Source of the DNA: Clavibacter sp. A6099 | GTDB taxonomy: Bacteria > Actinomycetota > Actinomycetes > Actinomycetales > Microbacteriaceae | DNA: 64,000 bases | Assembly (NCBI RefSeq): GCF_021919125.1 | Contig: NZ_CP083439.1 | Location: 310,001 to 374,000 of the forward strand | Direction of reading: 5' to 3' | Part shown: in pieces, positions 1-7,998 of the stretch | Position numbering within the stretch: position 1 is the first letter of the stretch | How the letters are laid out: the number at the start of each line of letters is the position of its first letter | Program-made: the position numbers and the translations under genes | The notes under the pieces: model-generated | Database searches by the model: none | What the model saw: the letters and a program-made list of their open reading frames with translations, nothing else | Told to the model about the DNA's origin: nothing

Positions 1-1
1 C

Positions 2-988
2 GAGCCCGCCGCCGCACTCGTGCCCGAGCCCGCGCCCGACCGCCCCGGCATCGCCGATCCCGAGGACGGCCGTGCGCGCTACCTCGCCGCGGTCGCGTCG
101 GGCGTCGCCGCCATCCAGGCGGGGGAGCTGCAGAAGGTCGTCGTGTCGCGCCGGGTGCCCGTCACGGGCGAGGTGGACCTGCCCGCCACCTTCGTGCGCG
201 GACGCCGGGCGAACACGCCCGCCCGCTCCTACCTGCTGGGCCTCGGCGGGATCGAGGCGGTGGGCTTCAGCCCCGAGATCGTCGTGGCGGTGGACGCCTC
301 TGGCACCGTGCGCACCCAGCCGCTCGCCGGCACGCGGGCGCTCGTGGCCGACCCCGTCGAGTCCCGGCGGCTGCGCGAGGAGCTCCTGTCGGACGCGAAG
401 GAGATCCACGAGCACGCGATCTCGGTGAAGCTCGCGGTCGAGGAGATGGCGCCCGTGTGCCGCGCGGGCAGCGTGCGCGTCGAGGAGTTCATGGTCGTGG
501 AGGAGCGCGGCACGGTGCAGCACCTGGGCTCCCGGGTGGCGGGCGAGCTCGCGGAAGGCCTCACGTGCTGGGACGCTCTGGCCGCGCTGTTCCCGGCCGT
601 CACCGCGTCGGGCGTGCCCAAGCGCGCCGCGTTCGACCTCATCCGCCGGCTGGAGGGGCACGACCGCGGCCTCTATGCCGGCGCGGTCCTCCGGATCGAC
701 GCGGACGGCGCGCTCGACGCGGCCCTGGTGCTGCGCACGCTCTTCCGGCGTGGCGAGGCGACGTGGCTGCAGGTCGGCGCGGGCGTCGTGGGGGCCTCGT
801 CTCCGGCTCGCGAGCTCGAGGAGACGCGCGAGAAGCTGGCGAGCATCGCGGACCACGTGGTGCGCGACCCGGGACCCGGCCGCGCGGCGCAGGCGGCGGC
901 GGCGGATGCGGGCGACCTCGGCGCGGGCGCGGGCGCGAGCGCGAGCGCCCGCGCCCGCGCTCCGCGGGGAGCCGCCGCCGGCCGGTGA
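2..988 (+). CDS. mbtI: Salicylate synthase (MbtI/Irp9-type chorismate-utilising enzyme), 5' end outside window
   Basis: The gene is open at the left edge; about the last 328 codons are visible. The enzyme should turn chorismate into isochorismate and then salicylate plus pyruvate, the entry step to aryl-capped siderophores. Visible motifs in order are KVVVSRR (contains the general-base lysine of this fold), NTPARSYLLGLGGIEAVGFSPE, PLAGTRA, KEIHEHAISVK, VQHLGSRV, FPAVTASGVPK, LYAGAV and EETREKLASI. The NTPxRS...LGGI and VQHLGS segments fit MbtI-type salicylate synthases better than MenF, TrpE or PabB. A GTG at 20 is available, but conserved sequence of the family should start well upstream, so it is not taken as the start. 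The last ~35 residues are an Ala/Arg/Gly tail that encodes a perfect hairpin. A menaquinone-type isochorismate synthase is the less likely alternative. Confidence 0.5.
   Translation, partial: EPAAALVPEPAPDRPGIADPEDGRARYLAAVASGVAAIQAGELQKVVVSRRVPVTGEVDLPATFVRGRRANTPARSYLLGLGGIEAVGFSPEIVVAVDASGTVRTQPLAGTRALVADPVESRRLREELLSDAKEIHEHAISVKLAVEEMAPVCRAGSVRVEEFMVVEERGTVQHLGSRVAGELAEGLTCWDALAALFPAVTASGVPKRAAFDLIRRLEGHDRGLYAGAVLRIDADGALDAALVLRTLFRRGEATWLQVGAGVVGASSPARELEETREKLASIADHVVRDPGPGRAAQAAAADAGDLGAGAGASASARARAPRGAAAGR
921..960 (+). terminator. Perfect 16-bp hairpin inside the 3' end of the salicylate synthase gene
   Basis: Bases 921-936 and 945-960 are exact reverse complements with an 8-base loop. 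It lies 26 bases before the stop codon, and the next gene converges with only 12 bases between the two stops, so a terminator would have to sit in coding sequence. There is no U-tract. It could also be a by-product of a GC repeat in a low-complexity tail. Confidence 0.5.
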
Positions 989-1000
989 CGGCTCCGCGGC

Positions 1001-2815
1001 TCAGACCCCGCCGCCCCCGCCTCCTCCACCGCCGCCGCCGGAGGTCGTGCCTCCCGTGGATCCGCCGCTCGAGCTGGAGCCGGAGTACGTGCCGTGCATG
1101 CTCGACGACACCGAGCCGAGGCTCGAGGCGAACACGGCGGGCGCGAACGGCGTCTGCCCCGCGTACCAGCCCGGCCGGTCCCGCGCGTGCTCGTAGCGGC
1201 GGCCGAGCTCGTCGGCCCACTCCTCCTCCTGGCCGAACATGGCGGCGTACGGCAGCAGCTCCTCGGTCAGGCGCAGCACGTCGCGGTCGTCGCGCGGGAG
1301 GTCTCGCCGCTCGGCGCCCTCGGGCGACTGCAGCATGCGGATCCGGTCGGCCTCGGCCAGCCGGATGAACTCGCGGAGCCCCGCGAGGTGGTCGCGCAGC
1401 ACCACGCCGCGCTCGGTGAGCGGGTGCTTCACGAGCGCCGCGATCGTCACGCCGAGCGCGAGCACGGCAGCGACGAGGAACGCGATCACGACCGGCCCGC
1501 CGTACGCGTCCACCAGCGACAGCACCGCGAAGACGATCGCGGCGACCATGCCGAGCGTGGCCGCGACGATCAGCAGGACGATGGACCCCACAGGCAGCGG
1601 CTTCCGCAGGCCGTCCGCGACCGTGCGCTTCGTGACGGCGGCCATCAGCTTCTGGATCCGCGCGGTCGCCTTCGCGTCGGTGCGCGCCAGGTCCTTCACC
1701 GCGCCGGGCCCCGCGCCGTCGCCGAAGACGGCCGCCACGAAGCGCCGCTCGTCGGGGTCGGTGACGCGCGACGGATCCACGAGCTCCAGCGAGAACGTCG
1801 GCTTCTTCCGGCCGCCATCCCGCTCCAGGATCCGCACCGCCCCGCGCACCGCGAGGTCGAGCAGGAGCGCGGTGGTCGCGCGCGCGGAGTTCCCCGAGAT
1901 GACGGATGCGACCAGCACGCCGACGCCCTCGGGCGGGTCGTACTGGGCGACGATCGTGCCGCGGCCGGGCGCGTCGGACAGGCGGCGGCGTCGCAGCACG
2001 AGGGCGCCCGCGGCGGCGGCCAGCGCGAGCAGCGCGCCCGCCAGCGACAGGCTCGGCCAGGGCGCGGCGAGGAACGACGAGTCCCGCGGCGTGAACGTGC
2101 CGGACTCGAACCCGATGCTGAAGCTGAGGTTCTCGCGCGGGCCGAGATCATCAGCGACGGCCGTGAAGCCGGTCTCCGTGCGCTGCATGTCCGCCGGGCC
2201 GTCCGCGCCCGCGGGTCCGGCCGCCGCGTCCGCCCCGCCGGTCGACCGCGGGAGGAGCTCAGGCGCGATCTCGACGGTCGCCGTCACCCGCCCGAACGGC
2301 TGCGCCCAGCCGAGCCCGTTGACGTCCCAGTAGAACTCGTCGGCCGCCGTGTCCGCGTAGGCGCGGGTCACGTCGTGCTGCTCGTACTCGATGACGTAGG
2401 TCTGCTCGCCGCGCACGTACGCGTCGTCGTCGGCGATGGTGAGCACGAGCGCGCCGTCGTCCGTCTCGGACTCGTAGGCGCGCGGATCCCCGGCGCCGTC
2501 GGTCACGGAGAGCACGCGGAGCCCGGTCGGGTGGCCGTCGTAGTCGCGCACGAGCTCGCGGCGGATCCCGCGGTTCTGGTCCCGGTCGGGGAACTCCGCC
2601 ACGAGCGTCTCGGTGGTGCGGAGCACCGAGCGGCCGTCCGCGTCGGCCGACAGCCGGTAGACGGCGTCGAACGAGCGGAAGGAGAAGTCGTCCACGTCGG
2701 CGTGCGCCGGGGCGGCGAGCCCGAGCGGGATCGCGAGCGCGGTGAGCAGCGCGGCGACGACCGCCAGGCGGATCCGGGCGGCGCGGCCGGCGCGGATCCC
2801 CGCGCGCTCACGCAC
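1001..2815 (-). CDS. DUF2207 family exported membrane protein
   Basis: A 604-residue protein of the DUF2207 family, whose biochemical role is not established. The GTG at 2815 is chosen because it is followed directly by a signal peptide (hydrophobic core AVVAALLTALAIPLGLAA, AHA cleavage site near residue 39) and because it overlaps the previous stop by 8 bases, suggesting translational coupling. An extracytoplasmic domain (about residues 40-250) is followed by a membrane helix near 250-272 ending in RRRR, a cytoplasmic region with a predicted winged-helix-like segment, a two-helix hairpin near 408-461, and a Ser/Gly tail ending in 11 consecutive glycines, a tail style common in this family. 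Longer upstream starts in the same frame run through the preceding gene and are rejected. Confidence 0.5.
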   Translation of the reverse strand: MRERAGIRAGRAARIRLAVVAALLTALAIPLGLAAPAHADVDDFSFRSFDAVYRLSADADGRSVLRTTETLVAEFPDRDQNRGIRRELVRDYDGHPTGLRVLSVTDGAGDPRAYESETDDGALVLTIADDDAYVRGEQTYVIEYEQHDVTRAYADTAADEFYWDVNGLGWAQPFGRVTATVEIAPELLPRSTGGADAAAGPAGADGPADMQRTETGFTAVADDLGPRENLSFSIGFESGTFTPRDSSFLAAPWPSLSLAGALLALAAAAGALVLRRRRLSDAPGRGTIVAQYDPPEGVGVLVASVISGNSARATTALLLDLAVRGAVRILERDGGRKKPTFSLELVDPSRVTDPDERRFVAAVFGDGAGPGAVKDLARTDAKATARIQKLMAAVTKRTVADGLRKPLPVGSIVLLIVAATLGMVAAIVFAVLSLVDAYGGPVVIAFLVAAVLALGVTIAALVKHPLTERGVVLRDHLAGLREFIRLAEADRIRMLQSPEGAERRDLPRDDRDVLRLTEELLPYAAMFGQEEEWADELGRRYEHARDRPGWYAGQTPFAPAVFASSLGSVSSSMHGTYSGSSSSGGSTGGTTSGGGGGGGGGGGV

Positions 2816-3218
2816 CGGTCGGTCCCGTGCTCGTGCCCGGCGTGGATCCGGGCCCCGCGTCGACAAGCCGCCACTCGGCGACGAAGTCGCGGACGCCCAT
2901 GGTCTCGAGGTCGAGCCGCACGCGCTGCAGCAGCCGGTCCGCCTCGTCGAGGTCGCCGGCGTCCGTGCGCATGACCTCGCGGCCCGTGTCGATCCGGCGG
3001 ACGACGAGCTGCGCCTCCCGGCCGAAGCGGCCGAGCTCGCCGCCCAGGCCCACGACCGTGAGCGCGACCGCGCCGAGCGCGCGCACCGTCCGCCGCACGG
3101 GTCGGCGCGGGCCGGCGTCCAGCAGCGCCTCGAGGACCTCGGCGGCAGCGGCCTCGTCTCCGCCACCCTCGGCCGGGCCGCCCTCGTCCCCCGTGCCGGA
3201 TGCGTCAGCGCTCGTCAT
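2808..3218 (-). CDS. Hypothetical protein upstream of DUF2207 gene
   Basis: A 136-residue protein that I do not recognise. The ATG at 3218 is chosen because the sequence gaggggag lies 4 bases upstream, a strong ribosome-binding site; an ATG ten codons earlier lacks this. The N-terminal 30 residues are acidic and Gly/Ala rich. A short hydrophobic stretch (ALGAVALTVVGLGGELG, about residues 50-66) follows, then a charged, probably helical segment rich in Arg, Asp and Leu that ends in a Gly/Ser/Thr/Pro tail. Its last codons overlap the GTG of the DUF2207 gene by 8 bases, so the two proteins are probably made together and may act together at the membrane. No catalytic motif was seen. Confidence 0.5.
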   Translation of the reverse strand: MTSADASGTGDEGGPAEGGGDEAAAAEVLEALLDAGPRRPVRRTVRALGAVALTVVGLGGELGRFGREAQLVVRRIDTGREVMRTDAGDLDEADRLLQRVRLDLETMGVRDFVAEWRLVDAGPGSTPGTSTGPTGA

Positions 3219-3254
3219 CGTGCTCCCCTCGCGCGGCCCCCGCCGCACTCGGAG

Positions 3255-4682
3255 TCAACCACGGGATCCGCCCGCCAGCAGGGCCGCGGCGTCGGCGGCC
3301 AGGCCCGCGTAGGCCGACTGCCGCTCGAGCCCCGACGCCTCGCGCGCCGCGGCCTGCACCACCACGGTCCATGCGTCGTCCCCGTCCTCGACGAGGTACG
3401 AGAGCGCGAGCGTGCCCACCGAGCTGCCGCCCTTGAACGCCACGTGGTCGAAGCGCTCCGGCTCGGGCAGGCCAGGGTTCGCCCCGAGGATCCCGCGCAC
3501 GGGCTCCCCGGCGGGCGTCGCCGCCAGCTCGGCGAGGCGCACGTGCGCGCGGGCGATGTCGTCGGGCGTCGCGAACCAGTCGGCGCCCTCGGTCCAGACG
3601 ACGTCCGTGAGCGCGGTGACGGGCACGTCGACGACACCGCCCGGCATCGCGTCGAGGAGCGCGCGCCGCTCGGCCGCGTCCCCGTCGGCCCAGTCGTCGC
3701 GGAGCGCGCCGCCGTCCTGCCAGCCGATGCGGAAGAGGTCGCGCGTGCTCAGGAGCGGGACGTTCCGCGGCGGATCCGAGTGGCCGAGGTCCGCGAGCGC
3801 CGCCTCCACGCGCTCCCGCCCGACGGCCTGGATGAGCATGTCGGTGGCCGTGTTGTCGCTGATCGCGATCATCTTCTCGGCGGTGTCGCGGACGCTGACG
3901 ACGGTGCCGGTCGGGGCGTCCTGCAGCTCGCCGGAGGGGAGGCTGCGCACGTCGTCGGTCACGGTGAGCGGGTCGTCCCAGCCGATGCGGCCCTCCTCGA
4001 CCGCCTGCACGAGCGCGCCCAGCACGTAGAGCTTGACGATGGATCCGATGGGCCGCGCGTCGGTCGCGGCGACGCCGTCGGGCAGCACCTCGAGGACCCG
4101 CTCGCCCAGCTCCCCGTCGGATGCGCGCGTGACCGTGAGCGACACGTCGCCGCCGAGAGCCGCGGCCTGCTCCTCGAGCTCGGCCCAGCTGGTCGCGGGC
4201 TCCCGGTCGCCCTCCGGCTCGCCGAAGAACAGGCCCTCGATGAGCCCGGCATCGTCGACCGCGACCTCCATGTCGAAGGTGCCCGCGGCCTCGCTCGCGA
4301 TGGTGGTGACGGACTGCCCGCCCTGCTCCTCGTGCGCGGTCGCGGTCCACGGGCGGCCGGCGCGCACCTGCTCGAGCACGGCGGCGAGCTCCTCCGCAGA
4401 CGCTGCGTCGAGCATCACCTGCGCCAGGCGCTCGCCGGTCTCCTGCACGGGAACCGCGTCATCGGCGTTGACGGTGTCGAGCAGCCACTGCGCCTGTTGG
4501 CCGACGGGCGATCCCGGAAGGACGACGGGCTGGGCGACGGGCGTCGACGCCGCGGGATCCGCGGGGGACGCCGAGCACGCGGCCGTGAGGGCGGTGACGG
4601 CGGCGATCGCGAGGGCGAGCGCGGCGCGCGCGGGACGGCGCGGACGGGATGGACGGGTCGGTCGGAGCGGTGACGAGGCCAT
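3255..4682 (-). CDS. Class A beta-lactamase-like serine hydrolase lipoprotein
   Basis: A 475-residue predicted lipoprotein: basic N-terminus, hydrophobic core and lipobox TAAC with the lipidated cysteine at residue 36. The C-terminal half has the penicillin-recognising fold motifs in order: S214-I-V-K217 (nucleophile and general base), S275-D-N277, and K417-G-G. The first ~190 residues include a domain resembling the Cpe/LpqF-type N-terminal region of actinobacterial serine hydrolases, which fits a cell-envelope hydrolase or a divergent beta-lactamase. I could not confidently place the Glu166-type residue, so true beta-lactamase activity is uncertain. It is separated from the previous gene by a hairpin and is probably transcribed on its own. 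Confidence 0.5.
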   Translation of the reverse strand: MASSPLRPTRPSRPRRPARAALALAIAAVTALTAACSASPADPAASTPVAQPVVLPGSPVGQQAQWLLDTVNADDAVPVQETGERLAQVMLDAASAEELAAVLEQVRAGRPWTATAHEEQGGQSVTTIASEAAGTFDMEVAVDDAGLIEGLFFGEPEGDREPATSWAELEEQAAALGGDVSLTVTRASDGELGERVLEVLPDGVAATDARPIGSIVKLYVLGALVQAVEEGRIGWDDPLTVTDDVRSLPSGELQDAPTGTVVSVRDTAEKMIAISDNTATDMLIQAVGRERVEAALADLGHSDPPRNVPLLSTRDLFRIGWQDGGALRDDWADGDAAERRALLDAMPGGVVDVPVTALTDVVWTEGADWFATPDDIARAHVRLAELAATPAGEPVRGILGANPGLPEPERFDHVAFKGGSSVGTLALSYLVEDGDDAWTVVVQAAAREASGLERQSAYAGLAADAAALLAGGSRG

Positions 4683-4700
4683 GCGTCCATCAGACGGGAA

Positions 4701-4750
4701 CGGGGCCGCCCGGGCGTCCCCCAGGAGGGGGAATCGTCCGGACGGCCCCG
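4701..4750 (-). terminator. Nested hairpin downstream of the DUF1906 gene
   Basis: Bases 4701-4713 pair with 4738-4750 with one mismatch, and an inner stem TCCCCC/GGGGGA sits inside the loop. It lies 26 bases after the end of the leftward DUF1906 gene and before the start of the next leftward gene, the expected place for an intrinsic-type terminator, although no U-tract is present. Confidence 0.5.
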
Positions 4751-4775
4751 TGGGTCGCCTGCTGGCGGGGGCGGA

Positions 4776-6020
4776 TCAGCCGCGCGGCTCGACCCGGACC
4801 TGGCCCGCGTCGCGACCGGAGACGACGTTCGTGTCGATGTCGAACTCCTGGTCGCCCGTGCCGATGGTGTGCTCGAGGATCTGGTCGAACGCCCAGTTCT
4901 CCGGGATCTTGACGCCGAGGTTCGCGCCCCAGCCGGTGGACATGTCGGCCACGTAGCTGAGCTCGGTGAGGTGCGCGGCCGCGAGGGTGCAGCAGATGCG
5001 GCGGCCGGCGTACACGCCCACGCGGTAGGCGCTGCCACGGCGCTTCAGCTCCGCGTGGATCCCGCGGAAGTACGGCTCGAGGTACGTCTCGACCTCGTCG
5101 CCCGTGGCGTCGAAGTCGACCGCGTAGTAGATGGGCGTGCCCGGCAGGAAGCCGAGGCGGCGGGCCGCGTCGTCGGCGCGGCCGGCCGCGCGCACCCCGA
5201 GGTCGTACGAGAAGTACGTGGTGTCGGTGCCGCCTTCCTGGAAGATCGGGAACACCTTGAGGCCGCCCGCGAAGATCGCGTCGAGCTCGCCGTCCACGAT
5301 GCGCTTCGCCAGCGCGTCCGGGCGGTCGGAGTCGGTGAGGTAGCGGCCGACGATCGTGTAGCCGGCGTCCTTCATGGTCTTGGCGCGCTCGGCGGTGATG
5401 ACGGTGATGCCGTCGGCCGCGTTGCCCGGTCGCGTCGGGTCGCCGTTGCTGGCGAGGAGCGCGGACCACGTGCGGTAGTCGCCGCGACCGGTCTCGGGGA
5501 GCGCCACCGTGCGCTGGAACTGGGAGATGCGCACGCCCTGCTCGGCGGAGAACGTGCCGTCGACCGGCCCGTCCCACGTGCTCATGACCACGAGCGACGC
5601 CTGGAGCAGGTGCACGAGGTAGCCGGTGGTGTCGGCGGATCCCACGGTGAGGGTCGCCTGCTTCTGCAGCGTCGTGCGGGTGAGCGGGCCCATCACGCCG
5701 TTGGCGGTGGCCTCGTCGATGCCCATCTCCAGCTGGAGCGCGTGGATGAGGGCCTTGTGCGAGTCGCCCGTCCAGACGCCGTCGGTGGTGACGGCGGGGA
5801 AGCCGGTGCGGGCGCCGTAGCGCGCGACGAGCTGCTTCTGGATGTCGCGGACGACCGGGCGGCCGTTCGACGCGAGCGGGACCTCGGGGATCGGGGCTGC
5901 GGGGGTGGTGGCCTCGTCGGCGTGCGCGGGACCCGCGGCGACCAGGGCGACGGGGACGGCGGCGAGTGCGCCGCCCAGGACGGAGCGTCGGGACAGGACG
6001 GAGCGTCGGGACTGGTTCAT
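4776..6020 (-). CDS. Tat-exported DUF1906 (glycoside-hydrolase-like) protein with peptidoglycan-binding-like region
   Basis: A 414-residue secreted protein. The ATG at 6020 is chosen because gggaggcac lies 5 bases upstream; an ATG five codons earlier lacks a site. The N-terminus holds two successive twin-arginine motifs (SRRSVLSRRSVLGG) and an AHA signal-peptidase site. Residues ~60-200 contain repeated segments like peptidoglycan-binding domain 1 (GVWTGDSHKALIHALQ; GTFSAEQGVRISQFQ). Residues ~215-400 match the DUF1906 / Rv2525c-like TIM-barrel family (VITAERAKTMKDAGYTIVGRYL; PIYYAVDFDAT; YRVGVYAG). DUF1906 proteins are linked to cell-wall processes in mycobacteria, but their substrate is not settled. 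The gene stands alone between hairpins. Confidence 0.5.
   Translation of the reverse strand: MNQSRRSVLSRRSVLGGALAAVPVALVAAGPAHADEATTPAAPIPEVPLASNGRPVVRDIQKQLVARYGARTGFPAVTTDGVWTGDSHKALIHALQLEMGIDEATANGVMGPLTRTTLQKQATLTVGSADTTGYLVHLLQASLVVMSTWDGPVDGTFSAEQGVRISQFQRTVALPETGRGDYRTWSALLASNGDPTRPGNAADGITVITAERAKTMKDAGYTIVGRYLTDSDRPDALAKRIVDGELDAIFAGGLKVFPIFQEGGTDTTYFSYDLGVRAAGRADDAARRLGFLPGTPIYYAVDFDATGDEVETYLEPYFRGIHAELKRRGSAYRVGVYAGRRICCTLAAAHLTELSYVADMSTGWGANLGVKIPENWAFDQILEHTIGTGDQEFDIDTNVVSGRDAGQVRVEPRG
5976..6011 (-). repeat. Perfect 18-bp tandem duplication in the Tat signal
   Basis: Bases 5976-5993 and 5994-6011 are identical, duplicating six codons (SRRSVL) so that the signal peptide carries two RR motifs in frame. 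Confidence 0.5.
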
Positions 6021-6208
6021 TCGTGTGCCTCCCATGCCGGACCACCGAGCAGACCGCCCGCGAGGCGGGCGATGGATCCGGTGGATGGCGGTCTGCGATT
6101 GTCCGACGGCCTGATGGCGACGCGTGGTGCCGCCGGGCCGAGCGGGCGTGAACGGCCACCGTACGTGAGGCCGATGCGCGAGGCCTCCCGGCGTTCACAG
6201 GGGAAGCC

Positions 6209-6221
6209 GGGGGGGGGGGGG
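6209..6221. repeat. Run of 13 guanines between genes
   Basis: An uninterrupted G13 tract lies in the 247-base gap between the DUF1906 start (6020) and the end of the next leftward gene (6268). It is the longest homopolymer I saw in the window. Nothing else is recognisable in this gap apart from the presumed promoter of the DUF1906 gene. Confidence 0.5.
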
Positions 6222-6267
6222 CGGCGCGGGCGGGCGGCGCGGGCGGTGCCGCGCGGTGCGGCGTGCG

Positions 6268-6729
6268 TCAGCCGGCGGAGGGCGCCGATGCCGCGGGGCC
6301 GGCCGGCCCGTCGGGTGCGCCGTCGCCCGTGCCCCGGTCGCCCGGGCGCATGCGGTCGCGCGCGTGGTGCAGCGTGTCCGACGGCACGGGCGGCACGCCG
6401 CGGGACAGCCGCGCGATGCCGACCCGCACGACGACCGCGGTCGCGATCCCGAACAGCGCCAGCGTGATCAGCGTCGCCGCCCACAGCGGCAGCGCGAGCA
6501 GCAGGAGCGCCACGATCACCGCGGCGAGGAGCCCCAGCGAGACGAGCGCGAGCGCGACGCCCGCGCCGAGCATGATGGCGCCCGAGCGGGCGGACCTGGC
6601 GCGCTCGCCGATCTCGCGCTTGGCGGAGTCGATCTCGGCGCGCACCGCGCGGAGCAGGGGGTCGATGGCCTTCTGGGCGAAGGATCCGCCCAGCCAGCTG
6701 CCGCGGGAGGAGCTGTCGTCGTCGGTCAT
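6268..6729 (-). CDS. Holin-X-like (phage holin superfamily III) membrane protein
   Basis: A 153-residue protein. Residues 1-50 are hydrophilic, with an amphipathic segment (PLLRAVRAEIDSAKREIGERA). Two long membrane helices follow (about 50-75 and 78-105), then a proline- and glycine-rich cytoplasmic tail. This layout matches the actinobacterial putative holin-X / DUF1469-like family, which is often found next to envelope-stress genes and not in prophages. No phage genes are nearby. It lies 89 bases after the Asp23 cluster on the same strand and may be its last member. Its start ATG follows an agaagagac-type purine-rich sequence. Confidence 0.5.
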   Translation of the reverse strand: MTDDDSSSRGSWLGGSFAQKAIDPLLRAVRAEIDSAKREIGERARSARSGAIMLGAGVALALVSLGLLAAVIVALLLLALPLWAATLITLALFGIATAVVVRVGIARLSRGVPPVPSDTLHHARDRMRPGDRGTGDGAPDGPAGPAASAPSAG

Positions 6730-6817
6730 GGTGCGTCTCTTCTCTCGTGCAGGCGTAGCAGACGACCGCCCCGGTGCGAATCGCGGAGGATCCGTGCCGG
6801 GGCGGCCGCGGGATGGA

Positions 6818-7423
6818 TCAGGCCAGGCGGGTCTCGCTCGACATGCTCGAGCGGAGGCCGCCGGTGATCTGGATGACGACCGGCACCTCGGTGCCGAGCA
6901 CCGCGTCGAGCCGGGTCACGGCCTCGTCGACCGTGCGGCGGACCGCGACGGGCGAGACGCCGCGGCGGGCGACCGCGGTGACGCGCAGCGTGGTGGCGTG
7001 CGCCACCTCGAACGCGGTGACGTCGACGGACACGATCGCGGAGTCGTCGCGCAGGGCGTCCCCGAGCAGCTGCTCGGCGACCTTCGCGTCGATGACGACG
7101 GATCCGCCTGTGGGGGTGGACGCGTCGCGCCCGCCCTCGAGCCGCACGAGCGTGCCGGTGCGGCCGTGCCCCTGGCGGAGCGCGAACCAGGCGAGGACCA
7201 CGATGAGGACGAGCGCCACGAGGGCGACGACCCAGAGGATCCACGGCTGCCCGCCGGAGATCGCGTCGGCGACGGGCTGCTTCGCGTCGGACGCCGCCCC
7301 GGAGACCGTCGACTGCACGTCGGGCAGCAGGCTGCCGGCGCCGAGCGCGACGCCCGCGGCGATCAGGACGAGCCCGACCACGATGACGAGGAGGCGGTTC
7401 AGCGCCCTGTTCGTGCTGGTCAT
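6818..7423 (-). CDS. AmaP-like alkaline-shock membrane anchor protein
   Basis: A 201-residue protein with two N-terminal membrane helices (about residues 9-30 and 62-82), separated by a ~30-residue outside loop, then a soluble domain with the Asp23-like beta pattern (VSVDVTAFEVAHATTLRVTAVARRGVSP). In Gram-positive bacteria AmaP anchors Asp23 to the membrane, and this arrangement fits that role. Its ATG overlaps the stop of the upstream DUF6286 gene by 4 bases (ATGA), so the genes are translated as a unit. The function is inferred from layout and neighbours, not from strong sequence identity. Confidence 0.5.
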   Translation of the reverse strand: MTSTNRALNRLLVIVVGLVLIAAGVALGAGSLLPDVQSTVSGAASDAKQPVADAISGGQPWILWVVALVALVLIVVLAWFALRQGHGRTGTLVRLEGGRDASTPTGGSVVIDAKVAEQLLGDALRDDSAIVSVDVTAFEVAHATTLRVTAVARRGVSPVAVRRTVDEAVTRLDAVLGTEVPVVIQITGGLRSSMSSETRLA

Positions 7424-7998
7424 GAGCCCACCTTCCCGTCCTTCGCGAGCGTCACCTTGGCGGTGAGCTTCGGCGTGTAGTCGTAGCCGTCGAGCTCGGC
7501 GCGCACGGCCTGCTCGATGGCGGCCCTGTCCGGCGTGTATCCCGATGAGGGGGTGAGTCGGACGAGCACCTGGCGCTTGGAGACGGAGACGTCGACCTGG
7601 TCGGGCGACACCTCGCCCGCGTAGCTCGCCGTGAGGGCGACCGAGCGGGCGATCACGCGGTCGTCGACGACGGCGGCCGTGCGTCCGAGGCTCGCGCCGC
7701 GGCGTCCGCGGCTGCCGGGCGAGATCCCCACCATGACGAGGATCAGGCCGACGATCGCGACCACGACGCCGATCGCGACGAGCGCGCCGGCCGGGGCCGA
7801 TGCGGCGTCGAGGGTCGCCGACGCGAGGTCGGCGGGCGCGAGCAGCAGCGGCGCGGTGCCGATGGCCGCGAGGACCGACTCGGTGCCGAGCCAGGCCAGC
7901 ACGAGGATCAGCAGCACGGCGAGCGTGATGGCGATCCCGGCGCGCGACGAGTGCGTCTCCCGCCGCACGAGGCGGCGGTAGGTGCTGTCGGTGCTCAT
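7420..7998 (-). CDS. DUF6286 family membrane protein
   Basis: A 192-residue protein with two membrane helices (about residues 20-40 and 68-90) joined by an Ala-rich loop, followed by a ~95-residue soluble domain (VIARSVALTASYAGEVSPDQVDVSV...). This fits the DUF6286 family found in actinobacterial Asp23/Gls24 clusters. It overlaps both neighbours by 4 bases and so belongs to the same operon. It probably acts in envelope homeostasis together with the Asp23 proteins; no enzymatic motif is visible. Confidence 0.5.
   Translation of the reverse strand: MSTDSTYRRLVRRETHSSRAGIAITLAVLLILVLAWLGTESVLAAIGTAPLLLAPADLASATLDAASAPAGALVAIGVVVAIVGLILVMVGISPGSRGRRGASLGRTAAVVDDRVIARSVALTASYAGEVSPDQVDVSVSKRQVLVRLTPSSGYTPDRAAIEQAVRAELDGYDYTPKLTAKVTLAKDGKVGS

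Noticed and set aside
20-22. GTG as the true start of the salicylate synthase
   Set aside because: MbtI-type proteins need about 100 more residues before the first visible motif, so the gene starts outside the window.
1001-1075. Glycine-codon repeat as a microsatellite of special interest
   Set aside because: Poly-glycine tails are usual at the end of DUF2207 proteins.
2742-4673. Very long open frame on the plus strand opposite the beta-lactamase-like and DUF2207 genes
   Set aside because: It is a GC-driven antisense frame: no ribosome-binding site, composition rich in Arg/Gly/His, and it crosses two well-supported genes.
6268-6729. Prophage holin
   Set aside because: No lysin, tail or integrase genes nearby; the holin-X-like family is common as a chromosomal envelope gene in actinobacteria.
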